NCBI GenBank assembly: GCA_050084515.1
Contig: CM114271.1
Coordinates: forward strand, 21,514,001 to 21,578,000
Direction: 5' to 3'
Length of the DNA stretch: 64,000 nucleotides
DNA from: Blasia pusilla
Taxonomy: Eukaryota > Marchantiophyta > Marchantiopsida > Blasiales
The position numbers and the translations under genes were made by a program. Shown here piece by piece: positions 35,916-48,132 of this stretch. The number at the start of each line of letters is the position of its first letter. Position 1 is the stretch's first letter. The notes below the pieces were generated by a model. That model ran no database searches. It saw only the letters and a list, made by a program, of their open reading frames with translations, and was not told the origin of the DNA.

Positions 35916-35919
35916 ACTA

Positions 35920-38315
35920 GCACAACCAATCAAATGACCCTAGTTGTACTCGACGAAACTAATATGCTAGATTATAAGAGTTTTTATGCCACAAAATATG
36001 GGTACATACATGAAGCGAGAAAGACATACCAAATTGGAGTTGGAGGAAACCATAGCATGTTGAAGAAGATGAGCATGGTGGCTGTAAATGGAATAAAGCC
36101 TAAAGTAATCTTTTAAAATACCTAGAAAATTTCTCTATTGGACTACAATCTTGCATTATGTGGTACATCACTTTGTTGTGTCTAGGTCTATGTTTGGGTA
36201 TTGTATGAAGTTAACATAATCCATGGCGGTGGCTGATTTTTAGCAACCATTTTGTGTTCCACGAGAGGAGGCCTTTGTGATCATCAAGTTCAGTGGAAAT
36301 ATCTACATATGCCAGATACAATGTGTTTAGGATGGGGATTTAAACTAGGGACAAGCCCTAGCCTTTGAGGAGAAAATTTAGTGTTATCTATATCTTCATA
36401 AGATCTGCCATGATTGGGTTGCTATTGATATCATCAAAGCGAACATCCTTCATCATCTTGGCCTTTCTACAAGAGTACCAAAAAGAGAGCATGTGAGTGT
36501 ATGGCAACCAACCACTTAAATTTACTAGTTAGCATGCTTGTGCTTGCACATGAGAATGATTTTTTTAATAATTTAAACATATTTTTCATTTCAAAATTTA
36601 AGTATAATTTCCAATTTTTTAAATCTTAAAAGATTAATAAAATTTCACGTTTAAATAATACCCAACTCCCCTAAATAATTTCAATCCTCCACAAAAATTT
36701 GAACAATACCTACTCTTCCCCTTTGAGTCTTCCCACCAATCCAAAAATTAAATGATTTTTTTAATTAAAGAAACAACTTCCATTTTCCACTCAAATTGAT
36801 TTTCCTTTCCCAAAATATCAAAAGGGAATTAACATGATTATTTTAAAATAATAAAAATAAATAAAAAATTCTATTCCCGCATATCTTAGAAGAGTAACAA
36901 CACTTTCTAAGTAATTTCACTCCTCAATTAATATTTAAATGATATCCTACTCCCCTAAATAATTCTATCCTATAATAAAATTTAAGCAATAGAGATACTC
37001 TTTTTCCATTAAAATTAATTTTCAATGAATTTTAATGGAATTAAGGAAAAAAATTCTAAAATATTTGTCCTTTTTTCGTGTTATCTCACTTTTTCTCACA
37101 TAAGATCATCCATTACAATATTAATTAAAGAAAATTTCAATTATTTATTAATTAAATTACTTTTCCTCCTCGAGTCAAATCCATTCTCTCTACCCATCTA
37201 ATATGACTCAAGGAAAAGGATTCAAACATGTTGCTCTTTTTTCTTATTATCCCACTAATTTGTCTTATTTTCCATGTAAGATCTCCCACTGTAATATAGA
37301 TAAGGAAGAAATTGAAAATGGTAAGTTTTTTTATTCTTGCAATGGTAGAGACACAAAGATGAACCATTAAATTCACTCACAGGTCTTGATGCAATGCTGA
37401 GATTGTTGGTGCAGGTATATCCTTGTTGCGTCTGGCGATAAAGTTGATCAACAAGAAGAACAATTGCATTGGAAGTCTTTCTCCGGACAAGGATCCAAAC
37501 ACCTTGAAGATGCCTCTCATTATGGCCACAAAACTCTGCCCCACAAACATCAATCTATCAAGTAGGGCATGCAAGAAAACTATGGAAAGTTATTCTACTT
37601 CAAACAAGTGAAGGAAGCTAGATGGGCAAAAGAAGTTTTCATGACAAGAAATTTTCATTTGCTGAAAAAATGGAGATGAGAATTTTTCCAAAGAGAGCTC
37701 AAAATAGAGAAGAAAGAGGGTTTTATTTTCCCTCAAACATTTAGTAACTTGCCATGGCAAAGTTTTCTTGATGAGAAAGGCCAAAAAGGTTTTAGAAGAA
37801 AAGAGGGTTTACAAAAACGAAATTTGGATGGTTTTGAAATTTACTAGGAAATTAAGAAGAGTATTTCATTTTCAATCACACCACACAATCATGCATACCA
37901 ATATGTACATGGTTTGCAAAATTTACATCAATTGAAAGGAATCTTATTTTTGTTTCATTTATTGTATATCACGTGCTCTCTCAAAGAAGTGGTTCTAGTG
38001 GTTGCATCCTAAAAAAATTCATAACATACAATTATCAATTTCTCATTGAAAAGCCTTTTTCTAAATGCTACAAAACAAAATAGTGACATTCCTTCCCCAT
38101 TCATCCCTTTCTCTTCTTCTTTTTCTTAAGATTTAAAATAGAATGTAAATCATGATTAGAATTTGGACGGTGGGGATAGCAATTCCATTAATTTGAGGAA
38201 TCAATCATTTGAAATGTGGGAGGGTAATTTTTCTACCCTAAGGAGCTCGAAGGTATCTCTCATAAATCTACATAGATTATGGATACCCAAGTGAATGGCA
38301 TATTATAAGCAAAAG
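35920..38315. other. AT-rich gene-free stretch
   Basis: Short open frames only, for example 35898–36116 and 37152–37376, without motifs. Long A/T-rich runs dominate 36540–37150. Confidence 0.45.
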
Positions 38316-38593
38316 GTCATACAATAAGTGAATTGATATTCATGACCATACACAACCTATATGCACCATGCATTTGACAAATATTTTCAAATGAAATCTA
38401 AATTTACTTATTAGCATTACTTATAGAAGAAAGCTTCTTAATTGGTCCAAAGCCTTCATACAATAAGTGAATTGATATTCATGACCATACACAACCTATA
38501 TGCACCATGCATTTGACAATTTTTTTCAAATGAAATCTAAATTTACTTCTTAACATTACTTATAGAAGAAAGCTTCTTAATGGGCCCAAAGCC
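38316..38593. repeat. Tandem duplication, ~139 bp × 2
   Basis: The unit 'catacaataagtgaattg...gaagaaagcttcttaa(t)tgg' occurs twice at a period of 139 bp with only a few differences. It has no coding content. Confidence 0.88.
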
Positions 38594-40020
38594 TCCACTC
38601 TTTTATTATCTACCTTCCGTTTGATATCCATGTTTGTTTACAAGAGTAACAAGAAAATATTTTGAAAATTACCCCACAAATTTTCATGGCCCTAAGACCT
38701 TTATCCATCCTATAGGCTACACATTGGCACACCATGAGGATAAGGAACAAAGTAACTTTCCCCACCTCCACACATCACCAAAAGGCATGCCCCCATTCAT
38801 TTGCAAAGACCTATTATTTCTATCCTAGAATCCCCTTCCTTGTGGTCACCATGCATGAGGCATAGCACCTACGCCTTCTACCTATTTTGCATAAAAAAAC
38901 ATATTGGCAAATACGATACTCCCATCATTTATTCCATAAATTATTAAAAAGTCCACTCTACAAAGGAATATTTCGACAAAATGATAATTGGATCATTGTT
39001 CTACAAAATGAAAAGTACAAGAAATTAGGGATTTTCCTCGCACTTGCATGGGACCAAGCACATAGAACTCAATCCCTTTGAGGCGAGCGATTTCACAACA
39101 ATCTTGAAACTTGTGATCAACTTACATCTTAATTAACCGGGGAACTTATTTCAATTGGATCACAATATAGGATCCTTCATTCTCAACGGCGAAATTAGGT
39201 GTTCGCAAAGGATCCACACACACATACATGGGGGAAGTCTTTATCCAATTGTATGCGATGATCGAGAAGAAACTACTCTCAACTAAGATCCAACTTAAAT
39301 TTGTGATCTAACAAACAAACTACAAAGACTTTAGGAACTTTTGCAAAAAAATTCCGTGGTACTAGATACTTAGTAGCCAAGGTCATGTCCACGTCCACAT
39401 TATTAGGGGAATGTTTCCTCTTGATATTTGCACACTTCTCCTTTAGACATTACTACTTAGTACCCGTGAGGACATATACGCGTCGGGTTTAGAGTGGGCA
39501 TATGTATTATGTCGGGTTTGGGGTTGGCATGTGTATACACGGGGCCTGGTTTAGGGTGTAAGATGTCGCCATGTCATAAAGGCTCCTAAAATTATAGTAT
39601 AGATGTTTTCAACCAATTAAATCTTGGCATGAATCCTTAGATAATTTGGAGTGGAGTGTAGTGATCAATTAATAATACCGATGGGTAGTTAAATTCCCAC
39701 CAGTAGCCCCTGTATCTATTAGTCCACCTTGGACATCATAGAATGGCTTAGGGCTAGATCCCATGGACGGCCACATGGGTCCCAAGGACCGATTCTTTGC
39801 AGTCGCATAACAAAAGAAATCATTGGACGACAGTGTGCTACACATCTCCTGCACCCAAAACGTTTGAAGGCATGGGATCCGGCCCTAAGAGGCTAACTAC
39901 TCAAGATTTCAGGAATATGAATTCACTCGCGGAGTGACCCGATCCCGTCGTACTGAACAATGGCATGTTTGATAATCGGGTTGATGAGTAGAAGTTGGAG
40001 TATGAGAAACACGAAAGTAC
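38594..40020. other. No gene recognised, except a possible further exon of the RIIa gene
   Basis: Downstream of the RIIa-gene exons a minus-strand frame beginning after a gtgcag acceptor near 39849 reads 'EMCSTLSSNDFFCYATAK'. It is phase-compatible as a next exon but has no family support. The rest shows nothing recognisable. Confidence 0.35.
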
Positions 40021-41032
40021 CTTTGCTGTGGACGTGATGAGTAGGACTATAACTTCCTTCGGATCGATAAGATCAGACGGAAAGTTGGCCAATTTGAAAA
40101 TGTTGTCGCACGCATTGGAAGCAATCCCGCACTTCGTCAGGATTGCGCGCATGGGCTCTTGGTCTGTGAACTCCAGATCCTTGCACTTTTCCCAGACTGA
40201 GATGAGCTGCACATGGCAAGATCGATGGGTCAGGCAAGAAGAAAAGAGTGTGAGGCTATGGTGTAGAGTCTTCGCACACGATCGTTGGTTGAGATTCTCG
40301 ACCAAATATGGGACACTTGGCTCTAATCCTCGTAGACTTTCATGGGAACGCAACGAGCGACCCACGAGTGGCTACAATCGCATGAGGTGCTTTATGCAGT
40401 GTCGACTGTCAGTGCGGTGTGCGCGAGAATCGATGGAGGCGAGTCTGTGTGCGCACAACGAGTCGGGATATCACAGGAGAGACATCACCACAATGGCTTT
40501 CCTCTGGTGTACTTCAGCGGTCGGTCCGCACAAGGACGGACGGATGCACTACAAGTCACCGAAAAATCTAGATTTACGCCGAGTCATTCGCCGCAATCAG
40601 CTGTTTCTCGACACCAAACCTACACGGGAGGAACCGTTGGACCAAACTCGTGCATCCCCGGATTTCTCCGCAGCAGTTGACCTCCGGAACTGCATTCCGT
40701 CTCCGAGCAATGTCGTGGAGAAGAAGAAGAAGTTGACCTAAGATGAAGGTACCGCGATTCTATATGCACTGATACGTCAGGAGGGAGCCGGAGACCGCGA
40801 GCGATCGGGCATCCAGGAAGGAAACCTGCGGAATGGTCGGAGGAGGAGCGGTATCATCAAGCTTGACGGTAGCAGCGAGCTTCTCGAAATACTTCCATGC
40901 GAATGTTTCTAGATCTTTAGGGTTGTGACGGATCGCTTCCTTACAAAACACTTTCAGCATCGCCGGGAGGCCTTCGGGAATGATTATCTGCTCCACGCAG
41001 TATATGGGATTCTGATCCAGAAGGTTCGTCAT
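40021..41032 (-). CDS. RIIa-domain protein, ropporin/radial-spoke (flagellar) type, N-terminal part
   Basis: Two exons fit on the minus strand: 41032–40826 (ATG at 41032; donor CAG|GTTTCC) and 40206–40021 (acceptor gtgcag; donor AAG|GTACTT), both phase 0, 131 codons together. Exon 1 encodes 'IIIPEGLPAMLKVFCKEAI' followed by 'KDLETFAWKYFEKLAA', a dimerisation/docking (RIIa) domain at residues ~12–50. In ropporin and radial-spoke RSP11-type proteins of the axoneme this domain docks A-kinase-anchor-like partners. Exon 2 contains 'LISVWEKCKDLEF' and 'LANFPSDLIDPKEVI', similar in character to the ropporin C-terminal region. Further exons, perhaps one from 39849, were not resolved. In plants such a gene would act in sperm flagella. 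PKA regulatory subunits share the RIIa fold but no cyclic-nucleotide domain is seen here. Confidence 0.68.
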
Positions 41033-41632
41033 TTTGCAGCTGCTGATCCTCTTCTTCCTCAGCAATCTGAAGAATCGTCATACAATCCCACGCAATTGGC
41101 CCATCCCGACCCACCCTCTCACCATTCACACGCGGTTACGCGATGATGATCCCTAAACCTTTCGATCTGATGTGGTGAAGCCAGTTCTGGAGGTATCCAG
41201 ACGACAGATCGACTCGCTCGTTCGTTACGAAGCCTCGCAGGAACGGTTCGGAAGTGGCGGAATCCACGAAAAGGACGACAATCGACTACAGCGCACATAT
41301 CGTGGAGCCTGGAATGAGTTACGCAGACTAACCGGAGCGTTCTGTCCTAATATCATGGCCAATCCTTTGTAGAGCGTCAAATGACAAGATGTCTAACTGC
41401 TGTGTACTCCCCTGAACATTACGTTACTGCGTCTGCTGATCTGGTTGCGGAGTGTTCTCGCCGGGACATCATGGGACTGAGAATGCTGACAGTTCCATGA
41501 GAACTGCAGCCAAAGGAAGATTGCCAAAACACTCGTCCACATAGATGCGCACGCTGGCGGAAGTCTGAGGTGACGGTTTAATAGAGAAAAAAAAACCACG
41601 GGCGGTCTTGAGACGGGTATGTGAGAGAAGAA

Positions 41633-41887
41633 TCTATATTATTACGGGAGAGGACTTATACGGGGCTTTTTGAAACCTCTAATTAATTGATAAGTGTCCT
41701 CTTCCCACTAATCTATATTACTATGAGAGAGTGCACTTATTAGGGGTTTTTTTTTTGTGAGACCGGTCTTTTTTGGCCTTTAATTGATTGATAGGTGTTA
41801 TATTTCCCAATTATCTCTTCTGAAACCCGAGCTTTCGTCTTCTCGAACAAATTTTATTAATCCGTGCAAAGCACGGACACGGGCTAG
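41633..41887 (+). mobile_element. Short Helitron-like non-autonomous element (copy 2)
   Basis: It starts TCTATATTATTACGGG and ends with a perfect 7-bp-stem hairpin (TCCGTGC AAA GCACGGA, 41861–41877) followed six bases later by CTAG (41884–41887), matching the Helitron rule of TC start, terminal hairpin and CTRR end. A second start-like copy (TCTATATTACTATGAG) lies at 41712, so the 5' part is duplicated in tandem. No coding capacity. Confidence 0.65.
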
Positions 41888-42959
41888 CTAATTATTATAC
41901 CGGTGTTATAATTAATTTTTATGTGAAGGCCGTAAATACTCGTGTGAAGGACATGTGGATAGGTTAGATAGTGAGGGAAAAAAACAGCGAGAGTATGTAA
42001 AGGCCATGAAGAAAAAAAATACCTTATCACAAATCCCCATGCTATGCTGAGATCAGACTGGGAATCAAACGAGATAATTGATATTAACTCTCGTAAATTT
42101 GCCTCGTGCATCACACGGGCGTCCATTAGTAAAAGATAATGTAACACATGAGAAGGGCGAGGAGGGGAGCCTTAGAGGTCCAGGAAACACAAAGATCAAA
42201 ATACAAGAAAAAAATAAAGGAACCCCCTAAAATCTAAATTTACAAACAAAAAAATAATATCAACACAACTAAGAAGAATTTATAAAAGATTTTAAGGACA
42301 ATTGAGACTTAAGTCACATGGGATCACATTGCACAATGTTCTCCTACTCATCTGGCTAACTAATTGGGCCACCCAGCCACCATTGCTACCATATGTTAGA
42401 ATAGTTGGTCATTAAGAACCCTGAAACCTCATCCGATAAGCAAAATTGGAATACTTTGTTTATGACTTGCAACAATACAATACAACATACCGCACTAGTT
42501 GGATGAAAAGATTAAGATTGTGTACATAAGATTAATGAAGGGTAGAGCACGATACCTATTATTATTTTATGAATATTGTTGATTGATCTAGATTAAGATC
42601 GTATAATGTGAGAGCTTTTAGGCCTTTGTGAAGTTTAGGGTTAGAAGCTTCAATACACAATTTGGAATTTGTTCTTCTCCCAATGGGCTTAGCATTCCTT
42701 TCTTGTTTGCGTTAGAACCTTGTTCACTTCATCTCCTGCCTAGATAACAAATCGAAAGCATAGTCTAAATCCCACTCCCCCAAATAAAGAGGGAGATATT
42801 ACGAATACTGACACAATATCAGCTAACATAGTCTTTACATAAGTTTTTCTGCCACTCATTGCAACAGATTGAAATGAACCTCCCAATTCATGATACAATT
42901 GACCTTTTCTCGCGACCCTCATAGCCAAACATGCGTCAAGGCGGAACATCAAAACTCTA

Positions 42960-43550
42960 ATGGGCTTATACTAGGATGGTTGCATATTAGAGAGGTCTCT
43001 TGAATTAGACACAAGATGTGAGACGCGTGTAAGATTGACCATTTCACGTATTATGGTCACGACTTGAACCTCAATCAAATGTGAACCAAGATTCGAGAGG
43101 AGTCGAGCCTAGGAAGAGTGGGTTGCCAAGGAGGATGAGACCAAAATTGGAACTTGACTAGCGTTTGGGTTTTCACTGTGTTTTATTTCATAACAGTCAG
43201 GCCCAACATGCGTTTGAAATGAGTAAGATGGCGTTAGAAAGCTTATGCAAAGCCAGTTCCAACGTGTAAAAGATCTAGATAAACACATAAGCACATGTCA
43301 AGAAATTGCCTAGAAAGTATTGGAAGGATAGTTGGATTGAGAGCTAAAAGCAACGGTCCGAAGGGGTCTTTCCCAAAGATAAGGAGAGGGTGGAGAACCC
43401 TAGAATTATATATAAGGGTAATTTTTTCCCATGGTGCTAAGGACATGAACTCCACTTTAGGGAGCCACGGGGCGAACCAAGGGCATGTAATGGATCAAGA
43501 GGTTTGCATTGGGATGCGGACACCAAGCCAAGTCCAAGTGAGTGGATTCT
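42960..43550 (-). repeat. Dispersed repeat, right arm of an inverted pair
   Basis: It is the reverse complement of 33490–34060 in the same order of blocks, with frequent substitutions and small gaps. The arms are about 9 kb apart. Confidence 0.75.
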
Positions 43551-44370
43551 ACAGGTCCTTCTTGGATTCCAACACATGACTCATTTTTGGGTCTTGATTA
43601 GGGATTCATGCGAGGTCCATTGGACAAATAAAACAACTAGGCGTGCGAGCGCCATTTTAGGTACATGGACTATCCAAAAAATGTAAGTATGTCTTTCATA
43701 GCATCAAAGAAGAAGTTGGACAAATCCACAATAATCCTACACTGCATGCTTCTACACAAGTCCACAAACACACACTTATTGAGACTTTCCAAAAGCTACT
43801 AACCAATTTTCAATGTGAAAAAGGCCCATGATCAAAACGACTCAATGCTCCCAAGGCAAAAATCTGGAAAAGATTACCAAATGAACCTTTGCTTCCGTTC
43901 CAACACTTTTGAACCTTAGTGATCAAAAGATTCCATTGACCCATCTATCATAACACCCTACTAGTAAAGGGCATGCTTGCCAATCCTTGGAAGGTCTTCA
44001 TGCATTACAATGCTCTTTTACTGCAAATTGGATCCACAAGACTATTTGGTGAAAGTGTCATATTAAAAAAAAACATCTATAGTCACTCCATAATTAGATG
44101 TCACAAAATAATATAATGCATTGTGTGAAACCATCATGCACTACATTCACCACACATAGCCTAGCAAAGGATTGTTGATCTAAGATTAAGGCAATACATT
44201 GGAGAAAACTTACCTCTTAATCATAAAGATTGAACAAAAGATATCTCAAATTTTGTCTAAGTTTGTGATAGATATAAAGTCTACCTTATCATTTAAAATT
44301 TGATCATAACATCTCTTGTGTAATCCACTATGGCTATCCAAAGGCGTAGCACGTCAACACCCTTTCTAAG

Positions 44371-44392
44371 CTCTCTCTCTCTCTCTCTCTCA
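44371..44392. repeat. CT dinucleotide run
   Basis: Eleven CT units in a row, followed by a short GA-rich sequence (caaagagaga). Simple repeat. Confidence 0.95.
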
Positions 44393-47300
44393 AAGAGAGA
44401 AATTACATGTGGTAGTTTTAACCAATGCTACTCAATGGCACCGTGGATAATTTAGGGTTAATTTTGGATTTAATGAAGTTTACGATCAATTTAGGTTCTG
44501 CAAATCAGGGGTCAATTAAGGTTATTATGGATAGCTTAAATTACCCATCAATAGCACTCGTACATTGCCCTTAGAGAGTGTCCCTTTTATTTTTGAATAT
44601 CTCTCTCATTGATATTTGAAAATTTTAGCTGATCAGGTCTTCACACGTATTATTGGATAATTTCATATCAATTTTGGAGTAAATCAAGTTTAGGGCCAAT
44701 TCGGGATGTGTAAGTTCGTAGTCAATTAAGGTAATGATGGGTAATTAAAATTATCCATCATTAGCCCCTAGTGAAGAAAGATAGGAACTCATGTTTGTAC
44801 CTCTCACACACTAGATATTGCAAATCTAATGAAGATAACACAATATGGTCATTAGGAAAGAATAATGCGTAAATACTTCTTAGTTATAAAGGTGATTAAA
44901 GTCCAAAAATGAATGTGATATCCTTATATTTCCTAGATTCCCTAATATGGAAATAAGTATCATATAGGTACATAGAATTACCCCTTCAATTCCATATACT
45001 CTTATATTAGAGATTTAGAACAAACTAACATGAAAACATATACAATTAGAAAACCATACACATATAGTATAAACTAGTGAAATAATAGATGATAGTGCAC
45101 ATTCCTATTCTATGTAAATTGAATGTGGGTTGCGTGGGAAATCACGTAGACATACATATTGCTTTATTGATCATTAACATATCCTCTTGCGAGAAGAAAT
45201 CCATTTACCAATTTTTATATTCATTACATACATATATACAATATTCTGCATGCAATGAGGAAAAGAAATAAAAATGTAGAAGAAAAGTAAGTAATCTTGT
45301 GAAGGTATAGAGATCTAAGATTAATTCCCAAAAAAAATTTGCGCGAGTAAAAATATGGTGGAGAAAAAGGAAATTTCACAACTATCGTTAATAAGCATAA
45401 CGTTCATCTTCGGATGTACTGGGGAAAGTATTTGTAAGCTCTTTGTAATAGGTAGTACTCATCCAACATAGAAGTGCTACTCTCAATGGAAAGTCACTAG
45501 ATATAATTGTAACTTAAGTGGAATGATGATGCAATTAGTAGATTGAGAATACACTTATATAGTTATTGTCAGCTTTTCCAATATACATATGTGGAGAGAT
45601 GAATATAACAAATCGGTGTGAAATTAAATCATTAAAACTTAAAAATTTGAGTGTAATATTTTGAATCAATAAATATGGAAAAAAAATGATAATAAAAAAA
45701 ATAATGTCATCATCATTGTATTTCTATATTTATTAAGCAACTAACATCAAATGGTGGGCTATCTCATATTGGGACAGTCTTTCTTAATTAATACATTGAG
45801 GTTATATCCGAAATCTTTAGGACTATTTGAATCTTTCTAGTAACTATTTGATTGGTTCTCACGTGGATATAGCCACCATGTGTCATACTTCTCCACCATT
45901 ATTAAATGACAATTTCTCATTTTATTTCCTACTTGAATAACAAAAGACTACTTATCTCGACAAAATTTTATTTGAGCACAAAGAATATAAATATATAAGA
46001 TGTACAATATGAACTAATGAAGTAAGGAGAACTCAATTTCAAATTTTGGTTTTAATCATGATTCATGTCATAAGCTAAATTCTAGTGTATTACCATATGA
46101 TTTAATAAGTTTTTGGTTTGTGACTACATGAATAATTGAGATGTTTCCAAGTGTGCAACATAAGATAATTAGAGCAAGAAGGTTTAAATTCATTTGGGTA
46201 CGTTCAAATAAATATGCATTGAGGGCTCATACATGCAAGGCATTTACATCCTATTTCCAAAATTTCATGTTATTATTCATAGTCCTAAACTTTCACTGGA
46301 GTCCCTCTTTCTAAAATATTTATAGTAAGAAATTCTAAGATTTAACATCCAAACAAAATAATGTTTCCTTCACTATCATTGCATATGAACCTAAGCCATC
46401 ATCTCCTCATATAAGGAAGATTGCTTGTATAAAATAATTGAATATGAAAATTCTCAAAAAGATAAGAGAGGTCTTATTATTTTATTATAAGTCTTCATTT
46501 GTTTTTGAATATTATACCACATCAAGTAATTAAATCCCTTTATTTAAACTACAATATAGATGAACGATCAAATATCCCACTCATATATAGCCACGTGTAA
46601 ATGACTCACCTTATCTCTTTCCCATAAGATAATATATTTCATTTCATATTTCCTCTTGTAAAAAAAGAAGTTTCACCACTTTTAGAAGAAAGTTTCATTA
46701 CAAAATAATCCCTCCTTCCTCAATTAATATAGGAAAAATATATATGTAATACATGGATGTCTCTGAAATATATTTTAAGATTTTAATGTTCTAGATATTT
46801 AGTTTTTATAATAATCTACATTGTTTTACTCTTATGAAAACACTCCATATAAAAAATATTCCTTATTCTATGAAAGGAAAGATATACCTCATCATTCTTT
46901 CCATGATAAGTAACCTTGCTCTTTTAATTCCACAATAGATGAGACTATAAGGCGTTCCATTCATATATACAACTTATTGACTCATGTTATTTATTTTCCA
47001 TGATAGATAATGCAACATCTCATATTTCCCTTTAAAAAAAGTTTTCTTTCTTGTAGAAGAGATTTTTCTCAGATAATTATCCCGTTCATTCTATTAATTG
47101 TATAGGTAGATGAAATGTTGTGTAGAAGTTATCATATTCTCCATAATAATCCACCCAAAATTAATAAGTATTATTGAATCCTCAAGCCCTTGAATTTTTC
47201 ATTTAAGGGTTTTACTTGTGTATTACTATTCTTCTTATCATACAGTCAAATTTTCCCATGTTAGTTATGTCTTTTTCCTCTTATCTCATGCTTGATTGAG

Positions 47301-47912
47301 TTGCCTGTATTTCACACTGGGGATATTACCATCCATGAAGTTGGCAGCAAACCCTTTGACAAAATTTTCTCTTCACACTATTGGTTGCATTCGAACTCTC
47401 CACAGTAGATGAAATTTCTTCGAACCATTCAAAAACATTTGATGTACGCACTATTGGATTCAATTAAACTCTCCACTATGGATTGAAATTCTTACACCCC
47501 TTTTCAATCGAACTACATAGTGTACTTTAAGATACACATATTGAGAGACAAAATAGTAAACTTTAGGAAATAACATGTTTATAATAATTTAACTCTAATT
47601 TTAAATTTTTTCCATTTGGTGAAGGGAATGCTTTATTCTTCATCAATAAATTTTAATCTACCACAAAACATGGTAAGATGATATTATTTTGGGTATTAGG
47701 ATGCCTCAAAAAAACCATTGTTACAAGTAATAAGTCATACTGGGTCTTATATTTGTACCCCATTAATATCAAATAGTGTTTGAATGAGGGAGATAAGTAA
47801 GATGGAGGTAATGGAGTAGTGGAATTTTGCTAATTTTCCACCTTCACTTGTAGTTAATTCCCTAATGTCCAATTGACCCTTGAGATACGATGCAAGGTCA
47901 AATTATATATTA

Positions 47913-48132
47913 CTAGTAAGGTGTCCATCCATTGCACGGGAAATAAAAAGTGTTTGAAAAACTTTTTCTAGTGTCTAACTTGTGAAGGGAAAAGACTAAT
48001 GATGTTGCACCTAAATTCATTTTTTTTCTGGGTGCTTGTAGCATGTGAAACATTTTCTTGTTGCCCAATTGCCACGTGTTAAACAGAGAGGTGTTTGCAA
48101 ATCAAGAAGCCACGGTCCCATAATAATATAGA
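47913..48132 (-). mobile_element. Short Helitron-like non-autonomous element (copy 3)
   Basis: On the minus strand it starts TCTATATTATTATGGG (48132) and ends CCCGTGCAATGGATGGACACCTTA then CTAG (47916–47913). Start and end match copies 1 and 2. The terminal stem is weaker than in copy 2. Confidence 0.58.

Larger units (their letters stand above)
41888..47912. other. AT-rich gene-free stretch
   Basis: Apart from the inverted repeat arm (42960–43550) and a CT run, no gene, RNA or element was recognised. A further 'cctcgtgcatcacacgggcgtccattag' motif near 42100–42127 resembles the 3' end of the Helitron-like family, but no matching start was found. Confidence 0.45.

Noticed and set aside
39995-40741. 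Plus-strand open frame of 248 codons
   Set aside because: It overlaps the antisense of the RIIa gene's exon 2 and its intron, has no recognisable domain, and the minus strand explains the conserved motifs and splice sites.
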